Below are positions 8,554 through 17,700 of a stretch of DNA of 55,441 nt, piece after piece. The stretch is from Rhodospirillaceae bacterium (GTDB taxonomy: Bacteria; Pseudomonadota; Alphaproteobacteria; Rhodospirillales; Rhodospirillaceae). The stretch's first letter is position 1. Every line of letters starts with the position of its first letter. The position numbers and the translations under genes were made by a program. The notes below the pieces were generated by a model that ran no database searches, was not told the origin of the DNA, and worked only from the letters and a program-made list of their open reading frames with translations. The DNA is taken from NCBI GenBank assembly GCA_002737725.1, contig NSIP01000015.1, forward strand, positions 1 through 55,441, read 5' to 3'.

Positions 8554-9366
8554 ATGTCTCGTATTGCTGCGCGCTTTACCGCGCTCAAAACCCAAGGGCG
8601 CTCCGGCCTCGTGACCTTCATCACGGCGGGCGACCCCGACATGGCCACATTTCAGAAAATCCTGGGCGGGCTCGCGATAGCTGGGGCCGATATCATTGAA
8701 GTCGGAATGCCGTTCTCCGATCCCATGGCCGATGGCCCGTCGATTCAAATGTCCAGTCAGCGCGCACTCAAACACGACATTGCACTCAAGGATATTTTTT
8801 CCGCTATTGCGACATTTCGTAAAACCGACAATCAAACGCCGATCGTCCTCATGGGCTACTACAATCCGATCTATCGCTATGGCGGCGAACGGTTCTCACA
8901 AGATGCATCGGCCGCGGGCGTTGACGGGATGATCATTGTCGATTTGCCACCTGAAGAAGCAGATGAGTTGCTGCCCCACTTAAACGCGCATAGACTGAAC
9001 CTCATTTTTCTGACGGCGCCGACCTCAAGTGATGTGCGCTTGCCGACCATCGTCAACAAAGCCTCGGGCTTTATCTACCATGTCGCCGTTACCGGGGTGA
9101 CAGGAACGAAATCGGCCGATGCTGATGTTGTGAAAGAGGACGTTGCGCGCTTGCGCCGCCACATCAAGCTGCCCATCGCTGTGGGCTTTGGTATTAAATC
9201 AGCGGCGCAAGTGAAAGCCATCGCGGTGCACGCCGATGCTGTGGTGGTTGGTTCGGCGATTGTCGATGTGATCGCTGAGAGTGCAAGAAAACACCCCAGC
9301 GCACCTGATACAATTGCTGCAGGCGTCCATGCTTTTGTTAAAGATTTGGCTTCGGGCTTAAAGTAA
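8554..9366 (+). CDS. trpA: Tryptophan synthase alpha chain
   Basis: Cleaves indole-3-glycerol phosphate to indole, which tunnels to TrpB. 270 residues. The catalytic Glu is in IIEVGMPFSDPMADGP, and the Asp in the VDLPPEEAD segment; GFIYHVAVTGVTG and the phosphate site VGFGIKS and VVGSAIV are all present. I start at ATG 8554 (MSRIAARF), which matches family N-termini; the frame is open upstream but overlaps trpB in a different frame. A short AT-rich gap and AGGAG precede accD. Confidence 0.96.
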   Translation: MSRIAARFTALKTQGRSGLVTFITAGDPDMATFQKILGGLAIAGADIIEVGMPFSDPMADGPSIQMSSQRALKHDIALKDIFSAIATFRKTDNQTPIVLMGYYNPIYRYGGERFSQDASAAGVDGMIIVDLPPEEADELLPHLNAHRLNLIFLTAPTSSDVRLPTIVNKASGFIYHVAVTGVTGTKSADADVVKEDVARLRRHIKLPIAVGFGIKSAAQVKAIAVHADAVVVGSAIVDVIAESARKHPSAPDTIAAGVHAFVKDLASGLK

Positions 9367-9408
9367 AATACCCTTTGTTCGCGCTGTTTTAGCGAGGAGT
9401 TCCGACCG

Positions 9409-10374
9409 ATGAATTGGCTGACCAATTTCGTCCGGCCCAAGATTCAAAAACTTGTGCACCCGAAAGAGGTGCCCGACGATTTGTGGCATCGGTGCCCTAA
9501 GTGCAGCGAGATGATTTTTCACCGCGAGTTGGAGAAAAATCTGCGTGTCTGCGTGCATTGCGGCCATCACATGCGCATGCCGGTGCGCGCTCGACTGCGT
9601 ATGCTGTTTGACAACGAAACTTGGACTGAGATCGAGCAGCCCTCTGTTGCCATTGATCCTTTGCGCTTCAAAGACCGCAAGCGCTATTCCGAACGCCTGA
9701 AGGATGCCCAAACGAAAACGGGCTTGAAAGACGGCGTGATAGTGGCGCACGGCCCCATGGGCGGCATCAATGCCGTGGTTGCAGCCTTTGAATTCGATTT
9801 CATGGGTGGTTCCATGGGTGTGGCGGTGGGCGAGGCGCTGATCGCTGCGGCTGAATTGGCCTGCTTACAGGAATCACCTTTGATCGTGCTGCCGTCGTCG
9901 GGCGGTGCGCGCATGCAAGAAGGCATTTTGTCGTTGATGCAGATGGCGCGCACCACGGTCGCTGTCGATCGTGTAAGAGATAAGGGTCTGCCTTATATTG
10001 TTGTGTTGACGGACCCGACCACGGGCGGAGTTACGGCGTCGTTTGCCATGCTGGGCGACGTCGCTTTGGCCGAGCCGGGAGCGATTATTGGTTTTGCCGG
10101 AGCCCGCGTGATTGAGCAAACCATTCGCGAAAAATTGCCCGAAGGCTTCCAACGTGCGGAATACCTGATGGAGCATGGCATGGTTGATATGGTCGTCCAT
10201 CGCCAAGAATTACGCGCGCGTTTGATACAGTTGATTGGCTTGTTGCTGCACAAAAACCCCGCTGCTGACGTGGTGAACCTCGCCCCCTCGGCACGGCGCC
10301 GGAAGCCCGAGTCTGATCGTGCGGCAGCTCCACCTGACCCGACGGTCCCGGATGTGACGTTTGACGAGCGGTAG
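9409..10374 (+). CDS. accD: Acetyl-CoA carboxylase carboxyltransferase subunit beta
   Basis: Transfers the carboxyl group from biotin to acetyl-CoA to make malonyl-CoA, together with AccA. 321 residues. The N-terminal four-Cys zinc ribbon is CPKC...CVHC within residues 28-50; the crotonase-fold domain has the oxyanion-hole segment PSSGGARMQEG and the TDPTTGGVTASFA motif, followed by GFAGARVIEQT. The C-terminal 35 residues are Pro/Arg-rich and not conserved. GAGGAG upstream of the ATG is a strong ribosome site. trpA-accD-folC is a common proteobacterial order. Confidence 0.97.
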   Translation: MNWLTNFVRPKIQKLVHPKEVPDDLWHRCPKCSEMIFHRELEKNLRVCVHCGHHMRMPVRARLRMLFDNETWTEIEQPSVAIDPLRFKDRKRYSERLKDAQTKTGLKDGVIVAHGPMGGINAVVAAFEFDFMGGSMGVAVGEALIAAAELACLQESPLIVLPSSGGARMQEGILSLMQMARTTVAVDRVRDKGLPYIVVLTDPTTGGVTASFAMLGDVALAEPGAIIGFAGARVIEQTIREKLPEGFQRAEYLMEHGMVDMVVHRQELRARLIQLIGLLLHKNPAADVVNLAPSARRRKPESDRAAAPPDPTVPDVTFDER

Positions 10375-10429
10375 GCGTTCCTTGCCTTACCTTTACCTCT
10401 CTTGTGGTAGAGGTCGGTGCAACAGCGCC

Positions 10430-10524
10430 GGGTGAGGGCGAGTTGTTTTCTGTTTATCGTTTCGGCATGATCTGCTGGGATCAACAAAATACCCTCACCC
10501 TGACCCTCTCCCAAGGGAGAGGGT
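10430..10524. repeat. Paired stem-loops in accD-folC spacer
   Basis: Two nested elements. GGGTGAGGG (10430-10438) pairs with CCCTCACCC (10492-10500); then ACCCTCTCCC (10503-10512) and GGGAGAGGGT (10515-10524) are perfect arms two bases apart. The outer core is the same as in the trpF-trpB spacer, so this is probably a dispersed intergenic repeat that may also end accD transcription. Another small hairpin, ACCTCT/AGAGGT, lies near 10395-10414. Confidence 0.6.
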
Positions 10525-10543
10525 TATCACTGATTATATATTC

Positions 10544-11854
10544 ATGATCGACACGGCCGCCGACAGCCCTGATGTCCAGCTTGCTTTAGAGCACTTCACC
10601 ACGCTATATCCCAAGCTCATCGATCTCTCGTTGGATCGGATGGTTCGCTTGTTGTCAGACCTGGGCGATCCTCATCTTCGTCTGCCACCTGTGATTCACG
10701 TCGCCGGGACGAACGGCAAGGGATCCACCATTGCCGCCATGCGCAGCGTGCTGGAATCGGGGGGTTATAAGGCTCACGTTTATACTTCACCCCATCTCGT
10801 TCGCTTTGCAGAAAGAATTAGGCTCGTCGGTTCGCTGGTGGACGAAGGCTTTCTGGCGGAATTGCTTCGTCATGTCGAGGAAGCAAACGCTGGCCGACCC
10901 ATTACATTTTTCGAAGTGACTACGGCTGTGGCGTTTCTGGCGTTCTCGCGTATTCCCGCTGATACGGTGTTGTTGGAAACGGGCATGGGTGGCACTTTTG
11001 ATGCCACCAATGTGATTGCCCGGCCTTTAGTGACAGTCATCACGTCCATCTCTATGGATCACATGCAATATTTGGGTGATACGATTGCGAAGATCGCCCA
11101 AGAGAAAGCCAACATCATGAAGCCGGGCGTGGCGTGTATTAGCGTGGCACAGCACCCGGACGCCGCAGCAGTGATCGCAGCCACGGCCGAGCGCGTCGGG
11201 GCCATGCTGAAAGTTCAAGATCGCGACTGGCGCATTCAAGCCGACGAGCGTGGCGGCCTCATTTTTAGCGGCGCGCACGAGACGTGGAGAACGCCTGAAC
11301 CAAATTTGTTGGGCCGTCACCAGCATCAAAACGTTGGTGCCGCCTTGGCCGCTCTGGAGCAGTCCGGCTTTTCGATCCCACCCTTTGCCATCAGAGGCGG
11401 TATGCGCGCGATTGAGTGGCCAGCCAGGGCCCAACGACTCAAGACTGGTCCACTGGTGGCCGCGTTGTCGTGGGCTTGTGAACTGTGGCTCGACGGAGGT
11501 CACAATGAAGGGGGCGGACGTGTGCTGGCTGCCCTGATCGACGAGTACTGGAAAGACCAGCAGTTACATATCATCGCCGGCATGCTGACGACAAAAGCGG
11601 CAGAAGATTTTTTAGTTCACTTAGTGTCGCGCGCGGCATCGTTGACTGCGGTGCCCGTCGTGGGCCATGCAGCGGCTTATGCGCCCGATGACTTAGCGAC
11701 TGCGGCAGGCCGGGCAGGGTTTCGAGATGCTGGGACAGCAGACTCATTGGCTCAAGCGCTGGAGCGCATCAAAGCCATCGCCGTGGGGCGCTACCGTGTG
11801 TTGATCTGCGGATCACTTTATCTTGCAGGCGAAGTACTAAAGGAAAACAGTTAG
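10544..11854 (+). CDS. folC: Bifunctional folylpolyglutamate / dihydrofolate synthase
   Basis: Adds glutamate to dihydropteroate and to reduced folates, using ATP. 436 residues, a Mur-ligase fold. The P-loop is GTNGKGST at 55-62; next come YTSPHLVRFAERI, FEVTTAVAF, and LLETGMGGTFDATN with the conserved metal and substrate residues; SMDHMQYLGDTI contains the Mg-binding His; the C-terminal domain begins at WLDGGHNEGG. The usual GGHNP is GGHNE here, a mild change. It begins 170 bp after accD and converges on the next, minus-strand gene. Confidence 0.94.
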   Translation: MIDTAADSPDVQLALEHFTTLYPKLIDLSLDRMVRLLSDLGDPHLRLPPVIHVAGTNGKGSTIAAMRSVLESGGYKAHVYTSPHLVRFAERIRLVGSLVDEGFLAELLRHVEEANAGRPITFFEVTTAVAFLAFSRIPADTVLLETGMGGTFDATNVIARPLVTVITSISMDHMQYLGDTIAKIAQEKANIMKPGVACISVAQHPDAAAVIAATAERVGAMLKVQDRDWRIQADERGGLIFSGAHETWRTPEPNLLGRHQHQNVGAALAALEQSGFSIPPFAIRGGMRAIEWPARAQRLKTGPLVAALSWACELWLDGGHNEGGGRVLAALIDEYWKDQQLHIIAGMLTTKAAEDFLVHLVSRAASLTAVPVVGHAAAYAPDDLATAAGRAGFRDAGTADSLAQALERIKAIAVGRYRVLICGSLYLAGEVLKENS

Positions 11855-11858
11855 GCCG

Positions 11859-12464
11859 CTATAGCTTCTGATCATGAGGTGTTTGCTGACCTTCGGCAGG
11901 CGGCGCAATTGGTTCAACAGGCCCGGCATCAGTTTTGTCAGGAGCTTCTGGCAAAGCGCTTGCCGTGGGCTCTGGCTTCGGTTCGGGCCGTGGCCCCCCA
12001 CATTCTGCGTCATCGATAATCGTGATGTGAATCCAAAGCGAATCCAGTGCCGTCTTGGTGATGGCATTGACGCGTGCGCAGGTCCCCTGTGGCACGTAAC
12101 CCTTCACGGCGGCATCACGGTCGAAGCCCAGCCGCGCAGCGATGACAGAGTAGAACGGGTAATAAGGCTCGGGGCGTAAAAAAACACCCCCTTCTTTTTT
12201 CCGCACGATCACGTCTTTCTCGATGCGCGGCGATGGGTCATTGGGCAGCAATCCAAATTCGAACTGATCTGGGTCTGTCCTATCGCCCAAAAAAACCCAG
12301 CCGTGCTTGCGATCAAACCGATAGCCCGCGGTCTCTTCCGTGCCAAAAAAGAAAAAGAAAGCAATCACAGCCACTGATGCGATTAACGACAATGAGCCTA
12401 CAAACTGGGCGATCTCGTTGAAACGACGGATGAAGGGCGGAAGGGGGCGATAAACGTCAGGCAT
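11859..12464 (-). CDS. Membrane-anchored protein of unknown function with Pro-rich tail
   Basis: 201 residues. One hydrophobic segment (about 22-41, rich in Phe) follows a short basic cytoplasmic start, so the rest is probably periplasmic. The middle (45-150) is a compact mixed domain with Trp/Tyr and two cysteines (in GTCARV and AECGG) that could form a disulfide. The last 45 residues are Pro/Ala/Glu-rich. The middle loosely resembles bacterial SH3-like or DUF proteins, but I cannot name a family. No clear ribosome site precedes the ATG. It converges on folC with only 4 bp between the stops. Confidence 0.6.
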   Translation of the reverse strand: MPDVYRPLPPFIRRFNEIAQFVGSLSLIASVAVIAFFFFFGTEETAGYRFDRKHGWVFLGDRTDPDQFEFGLLPNDPSPRIEKDVIVRKKEGGVFLRPEPYYPFYSVIAARLGFDRDAAVKGYVPQGTCARVNAITKTALDSLWIHITIIDDAECGGPRPEPKPEPTASALPEAPDKTDAGPVEPIAPPAEGQQTPHDQKL

Positions 12465-12478
12465 GGAGATGATTTGAA

Positions 12479-12601
12479 TTAACTTTCAACGCCGACAACA
12501 CCGATCTCGATCAATTTATCAAGCCAGACGGTCTCGATCGACTGCAAGCGCTCGGCCACATAAGCCATGTCGGTGACATAACCGCAGGTCTGTGTCGTCA
12601 T
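12479..12601 (-). CDS. 40-residue ORF, possible stub of a SAM methyltransferase
   Basis: A good ribosome site (AGAGGA) precedes ATG at 12601. The first residues, MTTQTCGYVTDMAY, resemble the start of a class I SAM-dependent methyltransferase family that typically begins ..GYVTDI.Y..GYY.ELSP. The remainder (residues 15-40) does not continue that similarity, and the frame stops after 40 codons. This could be an internally deleted gene that kept its start signals, or a genuine small protein with a chance resemblance. It lies just downstream of the trxA terminator. Confidence 0.35.
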   Translation of the reverse strand: MTTQTCGYVTDMAYVAERLQSIETVWLDKLIEIGVVGVES

Positions 12602-12650
12602 GACTGATCCTCTGAAAGTGTCTTGCTTGGGTTTTAGCAGTGCGGGGGGC

Positions 12651-12684
12651 AAAAAAGCAAAGCCCCGCAGATGAGGCGGGGCTT
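12651..12684 (-). terminator. Rho-independent terminator of trxA
   Basis: On the minus strand AAGCCCCGC and GCGGGGCTT form a 9-bp perfect stem with a 7-base loop (12660-12684), followed shortly by six T residues (12651-12656). It begins 25 bases past the trxA stop. Confidence 0.85.
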
Positions 12685-12709
12685 GCGGTCTTGCAGCGGC
12701 GCGCTTTCA

Positions 12710-13024
12710 TTAAAGCGACTCTTGGACCCACTGGGCCAGCTTGCTCTTCGGCAAGGCGCCGACTTTGGTGGCGGTCAATTTGCCGTCTTTGAAGATCATC
12801 AAGGTCGGAATGCCGCGCACGCCGTACTGCGTGGGCGTCTGTGGGTTATCGTCAATATTGACTTTAACAATATTCAACTTGCCTGCCATCTCCTTGCCGA
12901 TTTCGTCCAGCGAAGGGGCAATCTGGCGGCAGGGGCCGCACCATTCGGCCCAAAAATCCACCAGGACGGGGCCTTCGGCTTTAAGCACGTCCTGATCGAA
13001 GGACGCATCTGTGACGTGTTTCAT
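12710..13024 (-). CDS. trxA: Thioredoxin
   Basis: Small cytoplasmic disulfide reductase, reduced by thioredoxin reductase. 104 residues. The active site is WCGPC at 28-32 with redox cysteines C29 and C32; the buried Asp is in VDFWAEW; the cis-Pro is in [11 protein letters not shown]. In many alphaproteobacteria trxA follows addA directly; here a Rieske oxygenase and about 600 bp lie between them. It has its own terminator. Confidence 0.97.
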   Translation of the reverse strand: MKHVTDASFDQDVLKAEGPVLVDFWAEWCGPCRQIAPSLDEIGKEMAGKLNIVKVNIDDNPQTPTQYGVRGIPTLMIFKDGKLTATKVGALPKSKLAQWVQESL

Positions 13025-13135
13025 CGAGTTGCCTTTCTGTGGAGGCCAACGCGGTTTCGCCGCGCTAATCTAACGATGGGTGCAATCTAGGAAGGCCCCA
13101 CCCCAGCGTCAAGGCTGACGGCATACAGCCCAGGT

Positions 13136-13309
13136 TTAGACAACACTTCCCTTAATATCTGCTGCAATTCGCCCTAAGCGGACGGCTTGTTCGAGGGTGC
13201 CGGGGGTGGGTTGGGTGCTGGCTTTCTGACGCAATTCTTGCGCTATCTGCTCAAGCACATTTGCCATAGCCACATAGTCGAGTTGCTCGCCCTTTGTATT
13301 ACTCGTCAT
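13136..13309 (-). CDS. Small hypothetical protein
   Basis: 57 residues from ATG 13309 (MTSNTKGEQLDYV), with an amphipathic, Ala/Gln/Glu-rich helix (roughly 10-32) and a second helix near the end (LEQAVRLGRIAADIKGS). The frame is open to 13345, but the upstream part is less protein-like. No family recognised and no clear ribosome site, though the composition is that of a real helical protein. It lies upstream of trxA on the same strand. Confidence 0.4.
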   Translation of the reverse strand: MTSNTKGEQLDYVAMANVLEQIAQELRQKASTQPTPGTLEQAVRLGRIAADIKGSVV

Positions 13310-13631
13310 ATTCATAACCGATACATGTGGCGCGGCGCCGCCCACTCATCAGTGGCAGGTCAAGCCGCAAAGTGGATCACCAGACGCGCGCCTAAAATCC
13401 GCGAATCACGGCAATAACCGGCTCCGATTTCGGGAAGAGGCCCGCGAAAATGCCATGCAGGCAAAAATCAAAAATAGGGACGCCGGGTCCCCTCAATAAC
13501 GACGGTACATGGGGACGATCACATGAAAAGTATAGGGGCATGTTCACACATGCGTCATGCGCGTGGGGTATGGCGAAAATTGAGCTGTTTCAATCGTAAG
13601 CACATTCGACTCACGACCGCTTTGGGTCAGA
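13310..13631. other. Gene-free stretch upstream of the small ORF
   Basis: About 320 bp. No convincing coding region. A short inverted repeat GGGAC...GTCCC lies near 13477-13491, and fragments like GGGGACGATCACATG and AGGGGCATG give it a repeat-like look, but I cannot assign it to an element. Confidence 0.3.
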
Positions 13632-14717
13632 TTAGCTGCGCCAGCTGAGCGTGATGGGTGAAATAGGGTTCAGCCGAGGCCGTCCTTCAGCCGCAGCCGC
13701 TAGCCACTCGCGCTTCAATTTGAAGTACCAACGCGTCTGTTGATCCGCGTCACGGATCAACATGGTTGCGGGATTGAACTTCAGGCCCGCCACCATATCC
13801 ATCACGGCCCGGCGATCTTGATCAAGAAAGCGCCAAGCAAAGGCGCGCACGAGCGGTTTTAGTACGGCGCCGCCTGGAACATTCCAGTACATCGCGTGAT
13901 GCACTTCTGTGCGCTGCGCATCAATCGGCGTACAGGCCGTCAAACCGCAGTAGTCATACAGCCCGGTCGAGGCGTGCTCGATACGCACAGAGGGCAGCAT
14001 ATACGTGATCTCGGTCTGGGGGGCGCCGCCAAGGAAAAGTCGATACGCGCGCGAGTTGCTTGAGGCTTGGTGCTTATCCATGCGCCAGCCGATACGGCCA
14101 TGCTCGTTGAGCGGCGAGAACAACTTGTGTTTTTCGTAGATGCTTTTTTGCATGCGCCATATCGCCGAGCGATGGACGAACGCGCCGTGGGCAGGATCCA
14201 TCAGGCCCGAAACCGCGAGATCAATATTGCAATCAAACACCATCGAAATGTGAAGACCGAATTGATCGCCGATCACAGGAACGTCCGGCACTGGCCCTGG
14301 TGTTTGCGCCTCTCCAATGTAAATCCAAATATTTCCTTGCGCTTCTTGGGCACGATAGCTCTGGGTACGAATATCGTTCGGTTGTGGGCGCTGATCAGGT
14401 GTTTGGGAGGGGATTGCGGTGCAACGCCCGTCGGTCGCAAATCGCCAGCCGTGATAGGGGCACTCAACTTCGGCTCCATCGAAATGACCGCGTGAGAGCA
14501 ACGTGCCGCGATGGGGGCAAGTGTCGCGCAACGCAAACACATGGCCATGGCTGTCTCGGCCAATCAGCACAGGTTCGCCTAGCAAGGTCTTGTGAATCGT
14601 TTTTCTGCGCCCCACGGCATGAGCGGGGGCGGCATAATACCAGGCTTCGCGCAGCATCACGCCGGCCACGGCCGTGGGGTCGTTGATGTCTGCGGGGGCT
14701 GTCTGATCAGGATTCAT
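13632..14717 (-). CDS. Rieske [2Fe-2S] ring-hydroxylating oxygenase, large-subunit type
   Basis: 361 residues. The Rieske cluster ligands are CPH at 67-69 and C86-PY-H89-GW. The mononuclear iron site is in the segment near residues 180-195, DPAHGAFVH, giving two His separated by four residues, with an upstream acidic residue. This is the layout of VanA-like demethylases and related one-component oxygenase subunits, which need a separate reductase; none is encoded nearby. The substrate cannot be told. The gene starts 31 bp after the addA stop on the same strand, and it sits where trxA usually follows addA, so it looks inserted into a conserved block. The end is Pro/Ile-rich. Confidence 0.85.
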   Translation of the reverse strand: MNPDQTAPADINDPTAVAGVMLREAWYYAAPAHAVGRRKTIHKTLLGEPVLIGRDSHGHVFALRDTCPHRGTLLSRGHFDGAEVECPYHGWRFATDGRCTAIPSQTPDQRPQPNDIRTQSYRAQEAQGNIWIYIGEAQTPGPVPDVPVIGDQFGLHISMVFDCNIDLAVSGLMDPAHGAFVHRSAIWRMQKSIYEKHKLFSPLNEHGRIGWRMDKHQASSNSRAYRLFLGGAPQTEITYMLPSVRIEHASTGLYDYCGLTACTPIDAQRTEVHHAMYWNVPGGAVLKPLVRAFAWRFLDQDRRAVMDMVAGLKFNPATMLIRDADQQTRWYFKLKREWLAAAAEGRPRLNPISPITLSWRS

Positions 14718-14748
14718 GGGTCGATGCTGCGGGTTCGTGGGTTCAAGA

Positions 14749-17700
14749 TCAAGCCGCCACGTGACTCAGCGCAGCATCAAGCATGGCAGCGGGAAGTTCC
14801 ATCGTGAAGGGGCCATCCGTCCACAGCAGGACGCAGCGGACCGCAAGCTGCGGATAGATGCGCCGCAGCACATCGCGATAGACGGCCATTTGAAAGACAT
14901 ACCCCTGATCGACATTCTTGACGTCGCGTGGCGGCGGGCGGTTGGTTTTGTAGTCAATGATCCAGACCTCCTGTTGGGTGATGGCCAGGCGGTCGAGCTG
15001 TCCCGAGACCGCATGTTGCCCGACCAACCCAACGATTGGAACTTCCGCTAACGAACCCGGGGCGAAAAGGGCTTTAAAATCTGGCGTATCTAAGACAGCC
15101 AAAGTTTCAGACACGATGGCCTGTTGTTGGGCTAAGGGTAAGTTCCAACTGGAGCGAGATACAAAAGCACTGGCGGCAGCAGGGCGGCGGGGTGGCGGCA
15201 GTTCTGGCAAGGTTTGCAATAACCGATGAATAATCAAGCCACGCTGGAAGCGCTGCTTGCTGTCCTCACCCAAAGGCGAAATGACTGCAGGCTCTGTGCG
15301 CGAGGCTCGTGAAGGGGCCAATGGCTGTGGCGGGTCGTGTTCAGGTGGGGGTGGTGTGCTCGCCCAAATCGGGAGTGGTGAGGCTTCATCGGAGGTTGTG
15401 TCAACCTGATGATGCTTGGCTGGAACTGTTTGCAGATTCTCCAAGATCAGCACGTCAGCAGAGGAGGTGATGTTTTGCAATTCTAAAAACGCATTGGTCT
15501 CTTTGTGTGCGATCCGATCAAGCCCGCTGTGAATCAATCCATACCAATTTCCTTCATTGGTACTGCGTTTGGTTTCCCACCCACACACATAGAGCTGGTC
15601 TTCGGCGCGCGTCATGGCGACATAGAGAAGTCGGCGGTATTCTTGCATCTGTTTGGCTTTGGCGTTATCGCGCAACGTGACGGACAGGGTGTCGGCGTCC
15701 TCGGATGACGGGCACCAGAGCAACATTGGTTTGTCGCCCTCAGTCCACAGCAAGGTCTCGCGCTGCGTGGGCACTTGGAACGTGTCAGGCATGAAGACAA
15801 TGGGCGCTTGAAGACCCTTCGAGCCATGCACGGTCATGATCCGCACAGCATCGCCGCCACCTTGCTCAAGGTCACGTTTAATTTCAATTTCGCCTCGCTG
15901 TACCCAGTGCAAGAATGCTTGCAAAGATGGCGGGTGGTTTTTCTCGTATGCGAGCGCTAAAGCTAAGAATTCATCCATCGGGTCATCGGCCTCAAAACCC
16001 AAACGACCCAGCGCTTTGCGCCGCCCATCACAAGCAACAGTCACGTGCGAGAACAGCGCAAAAGGTGTGAGGTAATCCGTACGATCCAAGAGATCGGCAA
16101 GAATTTTATGGGCCTGCCCAAAAGCATTTCCGGCACCCGCATGATGAGACAGGGCCTCCCAAAGCGATAAATTTCCGCGCGGATGCGCCAGCTCGAAAAG
16201 CTGGTCTTCCGTTAGGTCGATCAAGGGGCTTTTGAGGATGGTGGCCAGAATCAGGTCATCACTGGGCAGAAGCAAAAATTGCCCCAGCGCGATCAAATCC
16301 ATCACGGCTAGTTGTTGAGGCAATATCATACGGTCGACACCCGCCACCGCCACCTGCCGAGCTTTGAGTTGGCGGACCAACTCGTCGACAAAACCGGTGC
16401 GTCGGCGCACCAGCACCATGATGTCGCCCGCCCGAATCACGTTGTCGCGCGCGGGCAGTTTTTCAGTGCCAACCATGCGTGCGATGCGCTCAGCGATCAG
16501 TTGCGCAAGCCGGTTTTGTGGCGAATCGCCGCGTGTGCGCTTGACCGGCGGCTTCCAAGGTGGCAACTCAGCAGATTGCAACGGAATGACAGCTGGCCAT
16601 ACCTCGACCCGCCCAGCCATCCCCTTGCGTTCCACAAGGTGGCTCGTGGTTGCGTTTGATTCTGCAACGCCATCCTTTGCTTCAGCACTGCTGAAAGTAA
16701 GATCCACAGCCTTGAGGATTGACTCGGTTGAGCGGAACGACACATTCATATCAACATTGCGCCACAGTTTTCCGGCGTCACCGACTTTCGCCGCAAAGCT
16801 GTCGCGCCACGCCACAAAACCAGCCGGGTCGGCACCTTGGAATGAATAGATCGACTGCTTGCGGTCGCCGACGGCAAAGACCGTGCGGTCTATGGTGGTC
16901 TCCTGTGCGCGATCTTCAAACCGGCCTTCGCCCGCAAAGAATTCATCGGTCAATGCGCCGATAATGTCCCATTGTGCGGGGTTGGTGTCTTGGGCTTCGT
17001 CGATCAGAATGTGATCGATACCGCCATCAAGTTTATATAATACCCAAGCCGCAACGCCTGGTGTGCGCAACAGGCGTCGTGTGATGTGAATCAAGTCATC
17101 GTAATCAAGCAACGATCTCTGTTGCTTGTAATTACGATAGGACGCCAAAATCTCCAACGCGATAGTCAGAAGTGCCGTTGTGGCCTCGGCAGTCTTCAGG
17201 CGGGCGAGGCGGTCATGGACGGCGGCAAGTCTTGCAGCCTCGTGCTGCAGGATTGGCAAGACATCTGGGTCAGCCTTGCAGGCGTCTTTTGTCGCGAGTG
17301 TTTTGCGAGGCTGCTTTTCTTGCGTGAGGAATGCACCGCTATAGTCGTCAAAGCGCAAAACACGCTGGCTGGCATCGTCTAACCAACCGGCCATCACAGC
17401 CGCCCGCTCTTGATCGGTTTTTGACCCTGAACTCAGAGCGGCCAGCGCGCGCTTTAAGGCGGCGTTGTTGATCGGGGTGTCGAGGCACGCCTTTGTTAAG
17501 GCCTGACTGGTGGTCTCATCGGCCTCAAGGGTCAGTATGGATTTGAGTGCTGCGATGGTCGCTCTCAATCCCGATTCATTTAACCCACCATAGCGGTCGA
17601 AGAGACGCTCAATTTTAGAACGCTGAAAGATCAGGGATGACACGATCTCGGGAAAACGAGTCTCATGCAGGCGGCTTGTCATAAAGTCCAATGCAGCCGC

